Shown piece by piece: positions 45,260-56,110 of a stretch of 64,000 nt of DNA. A program made the position numbers and the translations under genes. The stretch is from Dicyema japonicum (taxonomy: Eukaryota; Dicyemida; Rhombozoa; Dicyemidae), in NCBI GenBank assembly GCA_011109175.1, contig RDEW01000024.1:62640-126639 (forward strand), written 5' to 3'. The notes under the pieces were generated by a model. The model did no database searches. It was not told the origin of the DNA and saw only the letters and a program-made list of their open reading frames with translations. The stretch's first letter is position 1; each line of letters starts with the position of its first letter.

Positions 45260-46720
45260 TTAAGCTTTGTAAACTTTAATGTTCAATTTATGCAAGGTCG
45301 GAGGGAGAGAGGCTATCGACACAGGTGGTGTTCCAGGCAAGGTATTTACCATTTTCCATGAGAAGAGTGGTTCCGTCCGGTCTTCGGATGGCTTGAGCAA
45401 GTCCAAGCGGCTCCAATTGGACAGGCAATCCAGCAGCCTCAAGTTCCCAAGCATTAACTCCGTTGATTCGCGGCGTGTCTTGAACTCCTTCCAGCACTCC
45501 TCCGGCAGGAAAGAGCGTAACACCATTCGCGTCGACCATTCTTCACATCTACACCGATATTTGTGCAAAAATCTTCTGAGGCGGACGGAAATCCCAATCC
45601 TCGTCGCGTCGTCATCCAATAGTGTCCCAAGTGAAGTGCATGGTAATCCTCTGAGCCAGGCTCCACTCACGTTCGTCGATGCAGAATCCTGACGATGCTG
45701 ATCAAGCACAGGTTTTATCTTTTCTATGCTCTTTGAGCATAAAAGCTTGTCTCATTCTCGTTGTTTATTAGCGTTCTTCGGGAATCCAGTACCCAGTCGC
45801 GTCCAGACTTCCCTAGTCATGCATACTACTGGTTAAGCGTCCGATCCGTTAATGTATCGTAGGATCTGGCGTGTGAGAACACTGGAAGCATATTTAGGAT
45901 AGGAAAGCTTGTAGAGCGAGTTCTAGTTGTGAGCGTATTCCGATTCCGCCGTGGCGAAGAGGTAGTTTGTACTGGATCCAACCAGTTTTATCAAAAGAAA
46001 TGTTGAGCGTTTTTTTAACGGCAGTCTTCAGCTTCTTGTCAATGGCTCTCAAAAAATTCATGTCTGTAAAACATAGGGCTGTCCGTAGAAGAAAAGGAAG
46101 TTGAAATTTCTTGAGGAAGAATAAAGACACTTTGGAGTCCAGGGTTTGTAGATTTGATGTAAAATTATTTTTGCCTCCAGGAAAGCTGACACGTTATTAC
46201 AATATAGAGGAGAGCCAAGAAAAATTGCATTTTCGAGTTGGGTAACTGAAATATACGCGGAAATAAGTAGAAATAGCAGCCACTGCACTGCAAAGTATTC
46301 CTCTACGCAAGCGACGTTTATAATTTCACATTTATACGGGTTCGGTTTCTAACCCAAGTGCAGAGATGGCGGACTCGACTTTTGCCACCACAAGTTCCCA
46401 ATTACCTCCAACGGTCGCGTCGTTTAAGTACATAGGTTCAATAGAGTTCGCATCGTCGATGCTGCATAATCGATACCCAAGGCGAAGAGCAGGGGGACAC
46501 CTTGTTAAACTCCAATCTTGGATTTGATGATGTGTTGGCCGAATATCAGCGTACATGGGGAGCCATATGCAAGTTTCACCATCCTCTGATTTCCGGGATC
46601 CTGAGATGCTAGCTTCAATGATTCTGTCTCTGCGAATGCTATTGAAAACATTGCGGATGTCCAGTTTGACTATTATAGCATTCGTAGTGTCTGGCGGAAC
46701 TGGTAGCAAAGTTCCTGAAT
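45260..46720 (-). pseudogene. LINE D reverse transcriptase and C-terminal domain
   Basis: Minus strand. The palm is at 46709-46332: IVKLDIRNVFNSIRRDRI (first catalytic Asp), APALRLGYRL-like text, and MYLNDATVGGNWE, where the expected YLDD is YLND. The thumb and linker are shifted (46288-45894: VTQLENAIFLGSPLYCNN and KKLKTAVKKTLNISFDKTGW, then KLPLRHGGIGIRS). The C-terminal domain is at 45709-45260: DDDATRIGISVRLR, YALSCRRSAGRSSRHAANQR, ELEAAGLPVQLEPLGLAQAI, RRPDGTTLL, KYLAWNTTCVDSL. The final segment has the features of an accessory nuclease-like fold in this LINE group. Frameshifts separate all three blocks. Confidence 0.7.
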
Positions 46721-46855
46721 TGAGTGATTAGTTGGGGACTTAGAGTCTTGCTCGCTGCTCTGACGGCAATCTTCGCTGTCAGTTGATTTTATATATAGAA
46801 TTTATTTTAATGTTTTGCTTGGAAGCACTTGAAACCTATTCTATAAGATAATTAT

Positions 46856-47103
46856 GAATATTCCATCCATTGTTGGAAAATTCCATAACGATAAAATTTG
46901 CCAACCAAAAAATGGATGGTCGAGTGACTGTTTGCAGAGATTTGAATCTTGTTCTAGTTGTCTGCGATCGGATTCCGGTGATGTGTGGTTTTTTGATGTC
47001 TTTAGGTCGCAAGAAGGGATATTTTTGTATGCCGACTGATCCAAAGTGCATTGTCCGGGAAGCGGAGGTCGAAAATGAACTCGCTAGGGAGGAATTATTA
47101 TAG
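46856..47103 (+). CDS. Unrecognised ORF, 77 codons
   Basis: The frame from 46870 reads NSITIKFANQKMDGRVTVCR, DLNLVLVVCDRIPVM, GRKKGYFCMPTDPKC and REAEVENELAREELL before TAG. The spacing I-x-I-K-F...G-R-V...D-L-N-L-V-L faintly recalls an Sm/LSm fold, but the second Sm motif is not convincing. The next frame and the opposite strand are also open here, so coding status is uncertain. R6-like sequence follows at 47345. Confidence 0.3.
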
Positions 47104-47859
47104 AAAGTAATATTTCCTATTTTTTGGATTTCTCAAATGTTGAAAATCATCATCACAATTAATTAACATATTTAATATTGTATGCTCATTTTCCACTTAT
47201 GAGAAATTTTGTATTAATGATAGCAGACGATTCGCAGAAATCAAGAGACGAGTACGCAACGAAAGGGATGGAGAAGGCTAGCGTAAAGGATAGTCGAAAA
47301 ACATGGAACAAGCGAAACCATAAACAGAGTTCATTGCTAACGCGTATGTACTTTGACTAACTAACTAGTTGTATTCATTTGACTTCTTTTTCGGTGTATC
47401 CAGGATTAATAATTATAAAATTCAAGGATATGAGTCACTTAATGCAAGCTACAAATCTGAGGACTTATCTATTTTCGATTAACATAATATTATTTACGCA
47501 TATTATTTTTTTCATTGATGACGTTTCATGGAGTGCTACGACTTGATCGACAACCATGGAGTGAAAATCAACAAAATAATCGAAAAATTAAGTAATCATT
47601 GATCTTAACAAAATAGAAAGTTTTAATGACGAAAGATTTAATATAATTTTGTAAGCTGACTCCATTCTGATAACTCTGTTCAAAAATATAAAGAAAACGT
47701 TTTGAGTATTCACAACGCGATGCTCGAGTATGATGCTTGCCTTTGGATTCATAATATCCCCACCACTGTTGAGATTCAAAAATATTTTTATCATAACTCT
47801 GTTGCAGGATCGATAACATATTTCGATGACTAACACCTGGCTACATCCGCGACGGCCTA
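47104..47859. other. No gene seen; diverged R6 tail at 47345-47420
   Basis: taactagttgtattcatttg and ttcggtgtatccaggattaa resemble the R6 tail. The rest is AT-rich without a supportable frame. Confidence 0.35.
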
Positions 47860-48052
47860 AATAACACAAATGTGCAACCTTTCAATTAACGAGAATAAGA
47901 TTCCGTCAATATGGAAAAAATCTCTGATACACCCTATTCTGAAGAAAAACAATCGAAGATACATTGCAGAAGAAGAAATGGTGGAAAAATCATTAGTTGT
48001 TGGAGATTCAGTTATTATACGGATGGATTCCGATTTGAAAACATCGAGGTGA
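47860..48052 (+). pseudogene. LINE polymerase N-terminal fragment
   Basis: SINENKIPSIWKKSLIHPILKKN (47875-47955). I-P-x-x-W-K-x-(S)-x-I-x-P-I-x-K-K is the first conserved block of LINE reverse transcriptases. The frame is lost afterwards. Confidence 0.45.
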
Positions 48053-48377
48053 AAAAACTCACTGTAGTAACATTCTTTTAGCAATAATGATAATTTCTTG
48101 GAAAATCTTCAAAATAACATGGAAAAAATTGACAATAAGTATCGAAAAATCAAACAGTAGAGAATAATCCATATTTATAGGTTACCGAAATATATATTAG
48201 ACATTTGATAACAGCCTTCAACACTATTTGATTATCCGATAATTCATATAATATATAACAAAATATATTGCAATACAACAGAAAAAGACGATAAGAAAAA
48301 AAGGAAACGACCTCAACAGCATGGAAATCACACGCCGAATAATGTACTATTCTATTGAAAGTTTTATTATATATTAT

Positions 48378-48740
48378 TATTACCCCCAGGATCACTGGGT
48401 CAAAGAGAAAGAAATAAAAGTTCTCATCTAACTAAGTGATCCCAGACCGACAAAGGTGAGGACGAGTCCGGCGGGGTCGAGAATCCTGAACAGCTCTTCT
48501 CATAGGACATGGCATCGGCTCACAATTTCTGTATGATTGTAGATAATTCGATAGTATTTGGGATAGAGGGCAGCTCGGTAGAACAGCCTCCTTTAATAGT
48601 TTTCGTTGTATTTCAATTAAAAATTTTCAATAGGTTGGATGTTGTGATCTGGTCCAATTAACCTCATTGCAGTCTCCTCGATTGCAGATAACTTCAATGT
48701 GGAAGATCGTGACATTTGCATTGCCCATGAAGGACTTGCA
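48378..48740 (-). pseudogene. LINE B 3' end, second full hairpin copy
   Basis: Nearly identical to 34212-34560, including the 8-bp inverted repeat 48389-48396 with 48435-48442 and the GGGGGTAATAATAATA terminus in sense orientation. Truncated upstream. Confidence 0.65.
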
Positions 48741-48879
48741 TACATTTGCATTGCCTATAATGTGGAAGATCGTGACTATTGAAAGTTTGCTATATTGTAA
48801 AACAATTTTTAAACAAATAAAATAAATTAATTAATAATTTATCTATAATTTAAGTCGCCTATTATTTATTTATTTATTA

Positions 48880-49590
48880 ACCCCGGATAAGACGATCAAA
48901 AGAGAAGACGATATTACTCATGAAAGATGGAGACGTACTAATAAGCTCGGCTCTCTACTAGGAGACTCTGAAGATGTACTAAGGAGGAAAACACTGGCAA
49001 ATGCGGCAATGGCTAAACTGAAGAAAGGATGGCTAAGGGCCAAAGGACTTGGAATTGACATCAGATGCAGGCTCTACAACGCGTTTGTAAAACCGATCCT
49101 ACTGTATAACGCTGGGACATGGGGAAGTTCCTTCAAAGAACTATCAAAACTGGATTCGTTCCATAGAAGGCAACTAAAAAGCTTACTCGGAATGGAGTGG
49201 CCACGTAGAATATCAACCACTGGTATCTACAACAAGTGTATGTGTTCTTACATCAGCAAGGATGTGATAGATGCCCGGTGGAGGCTATTTGGGCATGTAC
49301 TAAGAATGAACCCGGACGCACCCGCTAACAAAGCGATGGAAGATTACTTTGACAGATGCGAAAACCCCTTCGCGGACGACCTAGATCGACACTTCCGACA
49401 GCCCTAAACAAAGACTTAAATCGTGTGAGAAAAAATCTAAAGACGGGAGACGACCTGGACGAATTGAGATCACTCGCATTCGACAGAGGAAGATAGAAAA
49501 GACTAACTATAAATATTGTTTATTTGAGTGTTGCACATGCGGGGCTATAATCATTATGGCTTTCGTGAAAGTGCTTTAATAATAATAAAA
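48880..49590 (+). pseudogene. LINE A, C-terminal copy 4 (open 132-aa frame)
   Basis: KLGSLLGDSEDVLRRKTLAN (48935-49000), RLYNAFVKPILLYNAGTWG, SFHRRQLKSLLGMEWPRRIS, ARWRLFGHVLRMNPDAPANK. Then frames shift: DLNRVRKNLKTGDDLDELRS. Ends in an ATAATAATAA tail at 49579-49590. By eye it is the closest relative of the 4.5-kb ORF, though 5'-truncated within the thumb. Confidence 0.75.
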
Positions 49591-50339
49591 AGATGGGAGT
49601 GCATCGATCAAAATATAAATTTAATATTGGAGATAGTGTATTCAGCTTTCAATTACTTAAAAAGTTCGTATTCAGAAAGACTATGGAACTAATCCTTCAC
49701 TACGTCTGCAAAGATTTGAGCATCCCTACGGAGATGCTGTCACCATTGCTGCAAAATTGTTAACAATTTTGTAAATGCTAAAGATAGTGATGTAGTTGTG
49801 AAGAAAATGCATTCTAAACGCCTTAAAAAGTAATTATCAATGATTATTTAGTGTTTGCTTAGAAATAATTGATTTTTTTTATTTTTTGACATGATTGACA
49901 TTGATTAGCTATCAAGGTAACGTCTGTGGCTCGGTAATTGTTGTGGCTCGCGACAAAGAAATTAATTCCCCAAATAGAGGTGCAATTTTGAATAATTTTT
50001 CATACTTTTGGTAGAAAAATTTATAGAGCACTCCCAAAACGTTGTTTTACCCAAAAATAGAGATACTGTATCTCGGAGATGTGCTTCAAATAGAGGCCGG
50101 ACTGTATCCTATTCATTGAAAATCATTTTTTCCAGTTAACTGTAAACTGATTTTTATTCCCGCACTCCTAACGCAAATCAGTCACTTCTCCTACCACAAC
50201 CAGTGTAGTGTCCTCATAATAATCACACCAGTTCCACAAATTTATTGAAAGTAGTAATGAATCCATCACCAGGGACCGTAATCCAATACCTATGCTCGTT
50301 GATCATACTTTCGATAGTTTTGACTGGATGTACTGTATT
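49591..50339. other. No gene seen; possible orphan transposon end at 49955
   Basis: gtggctcgcgaca (49943-49955) matches the terminal ten bases of the Ginger element end, but I could not find the partner end. Confidence 0.3.
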
Positions 50340-50620
50340 ATTATCTAACACCGAAGAGGCAACACGAAAAAAGGAATTAAATCAACTAATTAAGTGATCC
50401 CGGTAGACTCAACAGGATCGAGAACTTTTTGCTGAGCTTCTACATACAACCCACAGCTTTTCTGAACTCACGACGATCCTCATTGATGAGAATTTGGAGG
50501 CGTGGGTTTTTCGCCAATTTACGTGTCTTTCGCTGATTGTTGAAGCGATCGGACTACTACCCACGAGAGTGATGAAGTCGAAACCATTATTCCGGATTGC
50601 CGCGTTGTCGAGTAATGAGA
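50340..50620 (-). repeat. LINE B-related 3' end, diverged
   Basis: aactaattaagtgatcccgg, aggatcgagaactttt and tctgaactcacgacgatcct correspond to the 34.2- and 48.4-kb 3' ends at lower similarity. Confidence 0.45.
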
Positions 50621-51099
50621 GAAATAATTGAGCAGATATAATTTTTTAAACATTTTGAGACAATTCCTTGTCGCATTAATATTTTTTAAACGATAAAACG
50701 ATTTTATGATTAATTTTAAATAAAATAAAAAATAAAAAAAATTTAAATAAATTATTTATACACGCTGTAGTTACCTCTTGTGGTGTGTTAGTTTTGCTTA
50801 TTTCTATTTGTATTGATATTTCTTCATTATTGAAAGTGCAAGATTTATCAAATTTTTATCTAATAAATATTTGATTCATCAATTCATCATGTTCTTTTTA
50901 ATTATGAAGAAATAATTCTTTATTGATATATTTTCCAAATTTCCTCTATTATTTATTGTTTGTTGAATATCATCTCTATTGAAGTCGCATGCCATTACAG
51001 TTTCACTAAAATCAGTGTTACAGTACTTGACCTTGATGTACAGATACTATGTCTATACTTGAATATGCTTGACTGAATCTATGAATCACACGTAAAAGT
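50621..51099. other. AT-rich, no gene seen
   Basis: No supportable coding frame. Confidence 0.4.
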
Positions 51100-51900
51100 A
51101 ATTGATTTATAACAACAATCTAGATCTCCTTTTATTGGGGAAGATAGACCCTTCTAACAATTTGATCACCGATGTTAAAATAGAAATATCATTCTTCCAC
51201 ATTCTTTTTGTTAGCATTTTTCTTTCTGCATTGTTTAAAATAAAAATTGCTTTTGTTCTCAAAGTTTCATTTGATGACCAAAACCATGCAAGATATTCAG
51301 TTGCTTCAGTTTGTGTTTTTTCATTCCTTGAATCAATTTGCTTGAATATTTCATTCATTTCTTCTTCTGAGTAATGATTATTTATGCTTTCATTGACAGA
51401 ATAAGGAGCGTGCAAAGTTGTTGAATGCTGGACAAAATTATAGGAACTTGTAATTTCTTCAATTATGTCTATCCATTTGAAATTCAAATTTTTCGAAAGG
51501 CAGGTTGAAGAAATCATAAATTTCAATGTCTGATTCGGACGCTCGACTTGTCTCTGCACCCAAGGACACCTAGGACGTCCCCTGACGTGTTTTATACCAT
51601 ATGTTGAGCATAACTAACATTTTTTCATTTACAAATTCCTTGCCATTGTCCGTGTGCAAAATAGTTGGTTTTCCAAACAATAAAATTATGCTCTTTATTG
51701 CACACCTCCGTAGCCGATTTACTCTTTAGAGGTCTTACAGCAAAATTTGGAAAAGGAATCCAACCCAACCAAAAGCCAGAAAAAACATTCATTGAAATTT
51801 GAATAGTGTCGTAGATCAACTAAATCAAAAAATACCTGATATTAGAAGAGGTAACTAGTACCTTTCTCTCACTGTATATGCTCTGATAGGTGTTCATAAG
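51100..51900 (-). pseudogene. Ginger/gypsy-type integrase catalytic core
   Basis: Minus strand, three frames: NFAVRPLKSKSATEVCN (about 51745-51690), FGKPTILHTDNGKEFVN (51680-51625), GRPRCPWVQRQVERPNQTL (51585-51525), then WIDIIEEITSSYNFVQHST and APYSVNES, with a basic tail to 51107. TDN supplies the second catalytic Asp and VERPN the Glu of the D,D-35-E triad of retroviral-type integrases. The order, wording (RPLKSKSA, LHTDNGKEF, VER.NQ) and C-terminal continuation fit the Ginger/KRBA2-like group, of which the 32-kb element holds the N-terminal part. At least two frameshifts inactivate it. LINE C debris abuts it at 52060. Confidence 0.7.
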
Positions 51901-52059
51901 CCGTCTTGCCAGACATTGTGAACAAGACCTGAGAACAACCATAACTTCATCTCTGCAAGATCCATAGACTAGATTCTTTAGAAAGAAAAAAGTCTATCAC
52001 GACCAGATGTCTATTTTTGAGGTGAAAATTGTCAATAAAAATCCTCTTCTGTTCATTTT

Positions 52060-52360
52060 CTTTTACAGCGAACACGTGCAATAAGATTCCAATGGACGAG
52101 TGATTCTCTGGTATCGTTTGGTTTGTCCTCTTTTTCTTCTTGTTAGGTCTGTCAAGGGGGTAGCTGTAGAATTTAGATCGCCTTTGATCCAGTTTTCTAT
52201 CACGGAAAACGCTCTTTTTTTGGTTACCGAATTTCTCTGGGCATTCGATAAAGAAATTAAGGTGTCCTATGATACACATGCATATGACATGCATGGTTCG
52301 ACGTACTGGCTGTATAGTGATATCAGAACGTGATGATTTCCGATTTTCCATAAACAATAG
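52060..52360 (-). pseudogene. LINE C C-terminal fragment
   Basis: Reverse complement of the 11040-11310 segment: both give KKSVFRDRKLDQRRSKFY in one frame. In the probable true frame the 11-kb copy reads HTPLEELIRRKGGQTQRN. A short 5'-truncated copy. Confidence 0.55.
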
Positions 52361-53159
52361 ATCTCCTTAAAATGGGAATGCGTCAACTGTTGTCGACTTT
52401 TTTCGAATTTATTGAAGTACCATAAAAATTCTTATATAAATTGTGTAGATTTCTTGAAATTATAATATTCTGGTTATTAACTTAATGTTCACACCTCCCA
52501 TTTAAGAACCAAAATTTATATCTTTTTACCACAAAACTTCAAAAGGCATGTCGAAGTTCCAGAATTCTCTTCTCACCTTGGCGTTATCATTAATGCATTT
52601 TCGTTATGTTATAGCAAATCAAGTGAAAACTGATATACCTACGCATCAAGATTCTTTGCCTTGTGTTGAATGCATACATGATGTGTTGCAGATAAATTAT
52701 TTAGTCAGTTCTTTCTCCATCATCATTGCATAAATGTATTTCCGAAAATCTCAAGTACCCATTTGGCATTCAGATCATAAAAATTAATAAGGAATATTAA
52801 GTCGTCATCAAACAGAGTAATAAAATTCTTGTTACAAAAAATGAGATACTTCACCATGTAAAGTTTAAATAGAAGCATAAATATGCTGCGTTCAATTAGT
52901 AGTTAATTAAAATCAACAGTATTAGAAATACTGGAGTTATCTAAGGAAAAAAGGATAAAGTCATTTTTGGATTATCAAGAATTTATTTAATGAATTATAA
53001 TCTATCAAACCTTAAGAAGAAATCGTGAATTTAAAAATGATATATTGTGTTCTTAAGACATGTTATATCCTGCAATTATTATGTGAGCTGTGTAGGTCAA
53101 TGTCTATTTAGCACCATTTAAAATTGCTGGGAATCTCTTTTCGTTGGCATCTCCCTTGA
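52361..53159. other. No gene seen
   Basis: AT-rich; a 61-codon open frame at 52548 shows no recognisable domain. Confidence 0.4.
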
Positions 53160-53480
53160 TCTTCTGCACAGTCGGATTATGATCACATGTTGTTTAATAG
53201 AAGACTGAGGAGTAATTTTCGATGAAAGTGATGAGGACTGTTACGTAGGGAGATGGGTTGATCCGTCTCTCTGAGTGATGTCCTCGTATTTCTCGATATT
53301 CAATATCGTTGGGGAGTCAGTAATCGATAGCAATAGTTTCCCTCTCACGTGGACTAGTTGAGCTGAACCATAAAGGAGCTTTGCATTCAGATCTCCGCAG
53401 ATCTTATCGAAGGTAGCCAGCCTTAATAAGCTTGGCATAACATAGCTTTTCAGGCAGGAACCAAGGGACAGTCGTAGGTT
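53160..53480 (-). pseudogene. Jockey-type APE endonuclease fragment
   Basis: Minus strand: RLATFDKICGDLNAKLLYGS, HVRGKLLLSITDSPTILNIE, DGSTHLPTH. G-D-L-N-A-K is the central APE block; the LINE C copy has CGDLNAKHPSW and RGNLLLSQMQ at the same place. Confidence 0.55.
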
Positions 53481-54454
53481 TCTCGAAGTTGGAAGACTGA
53501 AGAAATTCTTATAAGATAAGCCTTTTCAACAAAGATTCAAACCCACTTGCAAAGATTTACCAACTTTATTTGAGATGAATAGTCAAATAAGCGGAGGAAT
53601 TTGAGAACATTGCTCTTTTCATTTGACCCACAAGGGGTTCCACTCTGTTCAAGGAAGATTATTAAAGGGCCAAGATGAGGTCTCTAATGGAACGCATCGG
53701 GGTCACGTGATAAATAGTTTGGTCTTAATGTGGTCTTTAAATGTTTATTTAATTTCTTGGATGTTAAATGAATAATCATAAACACCAGATACACGATCCG
53801 CTAATATTTTATTTAAAAAATCAAATATTTATTATTTTTTTCGAAATTTTATTACTAAAAATTAACAGTGCTTTGAAGCATTATGGTAATGGGCAGCTTT
53901 TTTGATATGCATAGTCTAACATGTTTTCAGACATTATTTTCGATAAAAAAACACGTAATCATTTGGGAATGCCTATCCACGATATCTTCACTTCAAGGGT
54001 TATGATACCTGGTTTTCTGAGGTTTTAACACCCTAACACTATAAATATGAAATTTTATGTTTTCTCCTTAAATGGTATTATGTCGCGTCCCACATTGGTT
54101 ACATGTCACCTGTCAATCACTGTCAAGCCACATACCAGATGTGCTACTTAATGTGGCTTTGATCATTTTAATTGTGTCGGACATATATAAAATCTTTTGC
54201 CTTTATTCATAAATATTCAACATGTGCTCTATAAAATGTTTATCTTTTTATATGATAATAGGCTTTTTTTATTTCGAATCTGAAAGATGGACTTTGGATG
54301 CGTAGGTCATTCCACATCAAATAGATTCCACCAGTGAAGTGAAGCGTACTTCTAAGAATAAAGTAATGTCCATGACGGTATGACCTACGATGAAAATAGA
54401 AAGGAGCTAACCTACTTCTACTTCTCTTCTCTGAAGTGGATGCTTGTAAGGTCT
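53481..54454. other. No gene seen
   Basis: AT-rich without a supportable frame. tattatgtcgcgtccc (54074-54089) begins like a Ginger terminus but has no visible partner. Confidence 0.35.
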
Positions 54455-54575
54455 ATTGGGAAATAAAATTGGTCGACACAAGCATATGTTCTCTTTTGTG
54501 TTTCTTCTTTAGATTAACAAATTAGAACTGTTACTACTGGGCTTACCAAAGATTGTAAGGTGTAAGTTAATTATT
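54455..54575 (+). repeat. Repeat R5, copy 3
   Basis: ggtcgacacaagcatatgtt ... ctactgggcttaccaaagat ... ttaattattaaac, matching 18095-18225. Confidence 0.45.
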
Positions 54576-55090
54576 AAACTAGAATGAGTCACCGATGAGT
54601 TAATTATAGTCAATATTATGGAAATTATTCTAATATAAAAAATTGTTTGAAAAAACATGTATTGTATGTATAATTGTGTTATGTTATCCAAATAAAGTCG
54701 TGTCCGACCATTAGAGATCCCATGAGCCAATTTACTCCACTCTTCCGATCCTTGCAATTTGAGTAGCCTTGATATAGGCATTCCTTTTCTTCTACAATGG
54801 ATAGTCACTGAGTCTTCGGTCGACCAGGTCTTCTCTTCCCAGTAATATTGCTCAGAATAATGGTTCTTTCCAGGAAATCAGAGCGGACAACATCCCCAAA
54901 GAACGCCAATCTGTGTTTTACGATTCATCGGTAATTGTTATTTTGAAGTCCAAGGGATTCTTAGTAAACTCCTACACCACCAAAGTTCATAAGCATAAAT
55001 TTTTCGTTAATCCGCCTTTTTCAGTATTCATGATTCTGCGCCGTATAAAAAAACCGAGAACACGATTGCATTAACCAGCATGTATGCATA
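54576..55090 (-). pseudogene. LINE E C-terminus (YG-ESW type)
   Basis: Minus strand: NAIVFSVFLYGAESWILKKA (55075-55015), then MLSALISWKEPLF, GKRRPGRPKTQ (54850-54815), GSEEWSKLAHGISNGRTRLY (54760-54700). L-Y-G-(C/A)-E-S-W-x-L-K-K and GKRxxGRPxxxW mark the C-terminal part of a widespread animal LINE group distinct from A-D here. Frameshifted, 5'-truncated. Confidence 0.6.
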
Positions 55091-55307
55091 ATTACTATTA
55101 TCAATATTAAAACCATTTTTTTATCAAAGTATTGAAGATAATGTAATATAAAACAAACGTAGATATATTATTAACCATTGTTTATAAAAACGTTCTTTTA
55201 CGTCGACTTGGATAATAACCCATATAATGCCATTTTCAATATTTTTGTTCGCAATTATCGATAGCAATTCCTCGCTTAAAAAACCTTTAAACACCCCTTA
55301 AATACTA

Positions 55308-55620
55308 ATCGCATGGGACAGTGTAACAAGTGCCGAAAAAAATCTTGATTGCCACCGGTTGTAATCTCGCTGCTGTACATTTAGATTGAATGTCCCATGC
55401 ATCTACAATGCTTTGAATTGACGCCGTCATCAGTGAATACTTCACTGCGGAACCATATTGTCTACTAGGACTAACACCAAGCAAAATAGATGTAAAGAAC
55501 ATTCGTTGGTTTCTTTCTACGATTGATTACCAAAACTATGCTTTACTTTAATAAAGATTGTGTCCTGCCTGTGCTAAGCTATCTGTTTATGGCTCTCGCA
55601 AAAAGTGCTGTTTTTTAAGA
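55308..55620 (+). mobile_element. tRNA-derived SINE, copy 3 (longest)
   Basis: Head: gggacagtgtaacaagtgcc and box B-like ccggttgtaatctcgctgc. Body: atgctttgaattgacgccgt, gtcatcagtgaatacttcac, tgcggaacc. 3' part: ttggtttctttctacgattg, actttaataaagattgtgtc, tatggctctcgcaaaaagtg. It shows all blocks in the same order as copy 1. Confidence 0.6.
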
Positions 55621-55929
55621 AATTCTATTTGCCCTGTCTCTTTGAAGCTAGTGTCTCGATTTGTTTCAGTGTTTAATAATTATGTTTAATGGAAGAAAAT
55701 TAACACCTATTTTAGAAAAAAAGATTTTCTCTGTTAATTTTGACTTATACAAATTTAATTTTTTACCGTAAATATGCCAAGTAAATAACATCTAAATAAA
55801 TATATCAAAAACTGAGATATTACAACATTACACGAGTCCAATACTAACATCAATATAAAGAGCCAGTTAGATGTGTATGAATTTATAAATCCTACTTACA
55901 AGTGACATGGCTAGAAATTAAGTTGAGTT

Positions 55930-56110
55930 TGGCATGATAACTCAATGAAATAAAGTCCGGAACAAAATGACGAGGTTTCGGTTCGAATCCCGTTGCTGTC
56001 CATTCGTTTGAAGGTTCCAGCATGAGTGACGCCGACATCAGTGTTTCAACACTGAGAATTAGACCGCATTTCCTTTGACGATTTACAAGGAAATGTGTTC
56101 TCGATGAGCC
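55930..56110 (+). mobile_element. tRNA-derived SINE, copy 4, with canonical B box
   Basis: The best tRNA-like head: tgataactcaatga (box A region) and ggttcgaatcc (exact B-box consensus) at 55980-55990, followed by gttgctgtcc. The body then reads gaaggttccagc, gacgccgacatcagtg and a shortened end. No acceptor stem forms, so it is not a functional tRNA gene. Confidence 0.6.

Noticed and set aside
45279-45692. 137-codon plus-strand ORF
   Set aside because: Antisense shadow of the LINE D C-terminal domain, which has recognisable motifs on the minus strand.
46856-47103. LSm/Sm protein gene
   Set aside because: Only the first Sm motif is faintly similar, spacing is short by two residues, and the second motif (RG-x-x-(I/V)) is absent.
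49943-54090. A second Ginger element bounded by the CGCGACA at 49955 and TGTCGCG at 54079
   Set aside because: These words face outward (a right end on the left side and a left end on the right side), and their inner sequences do not match each other well.
55930-56010. A tRNA gene, suggested by the exact B box ggttcgaatcc
   Set aside because: No acceptor-stem pairing with the preceding bases, a poor D-arm, and the sequence continues into a shared SINE body seen at other sites.
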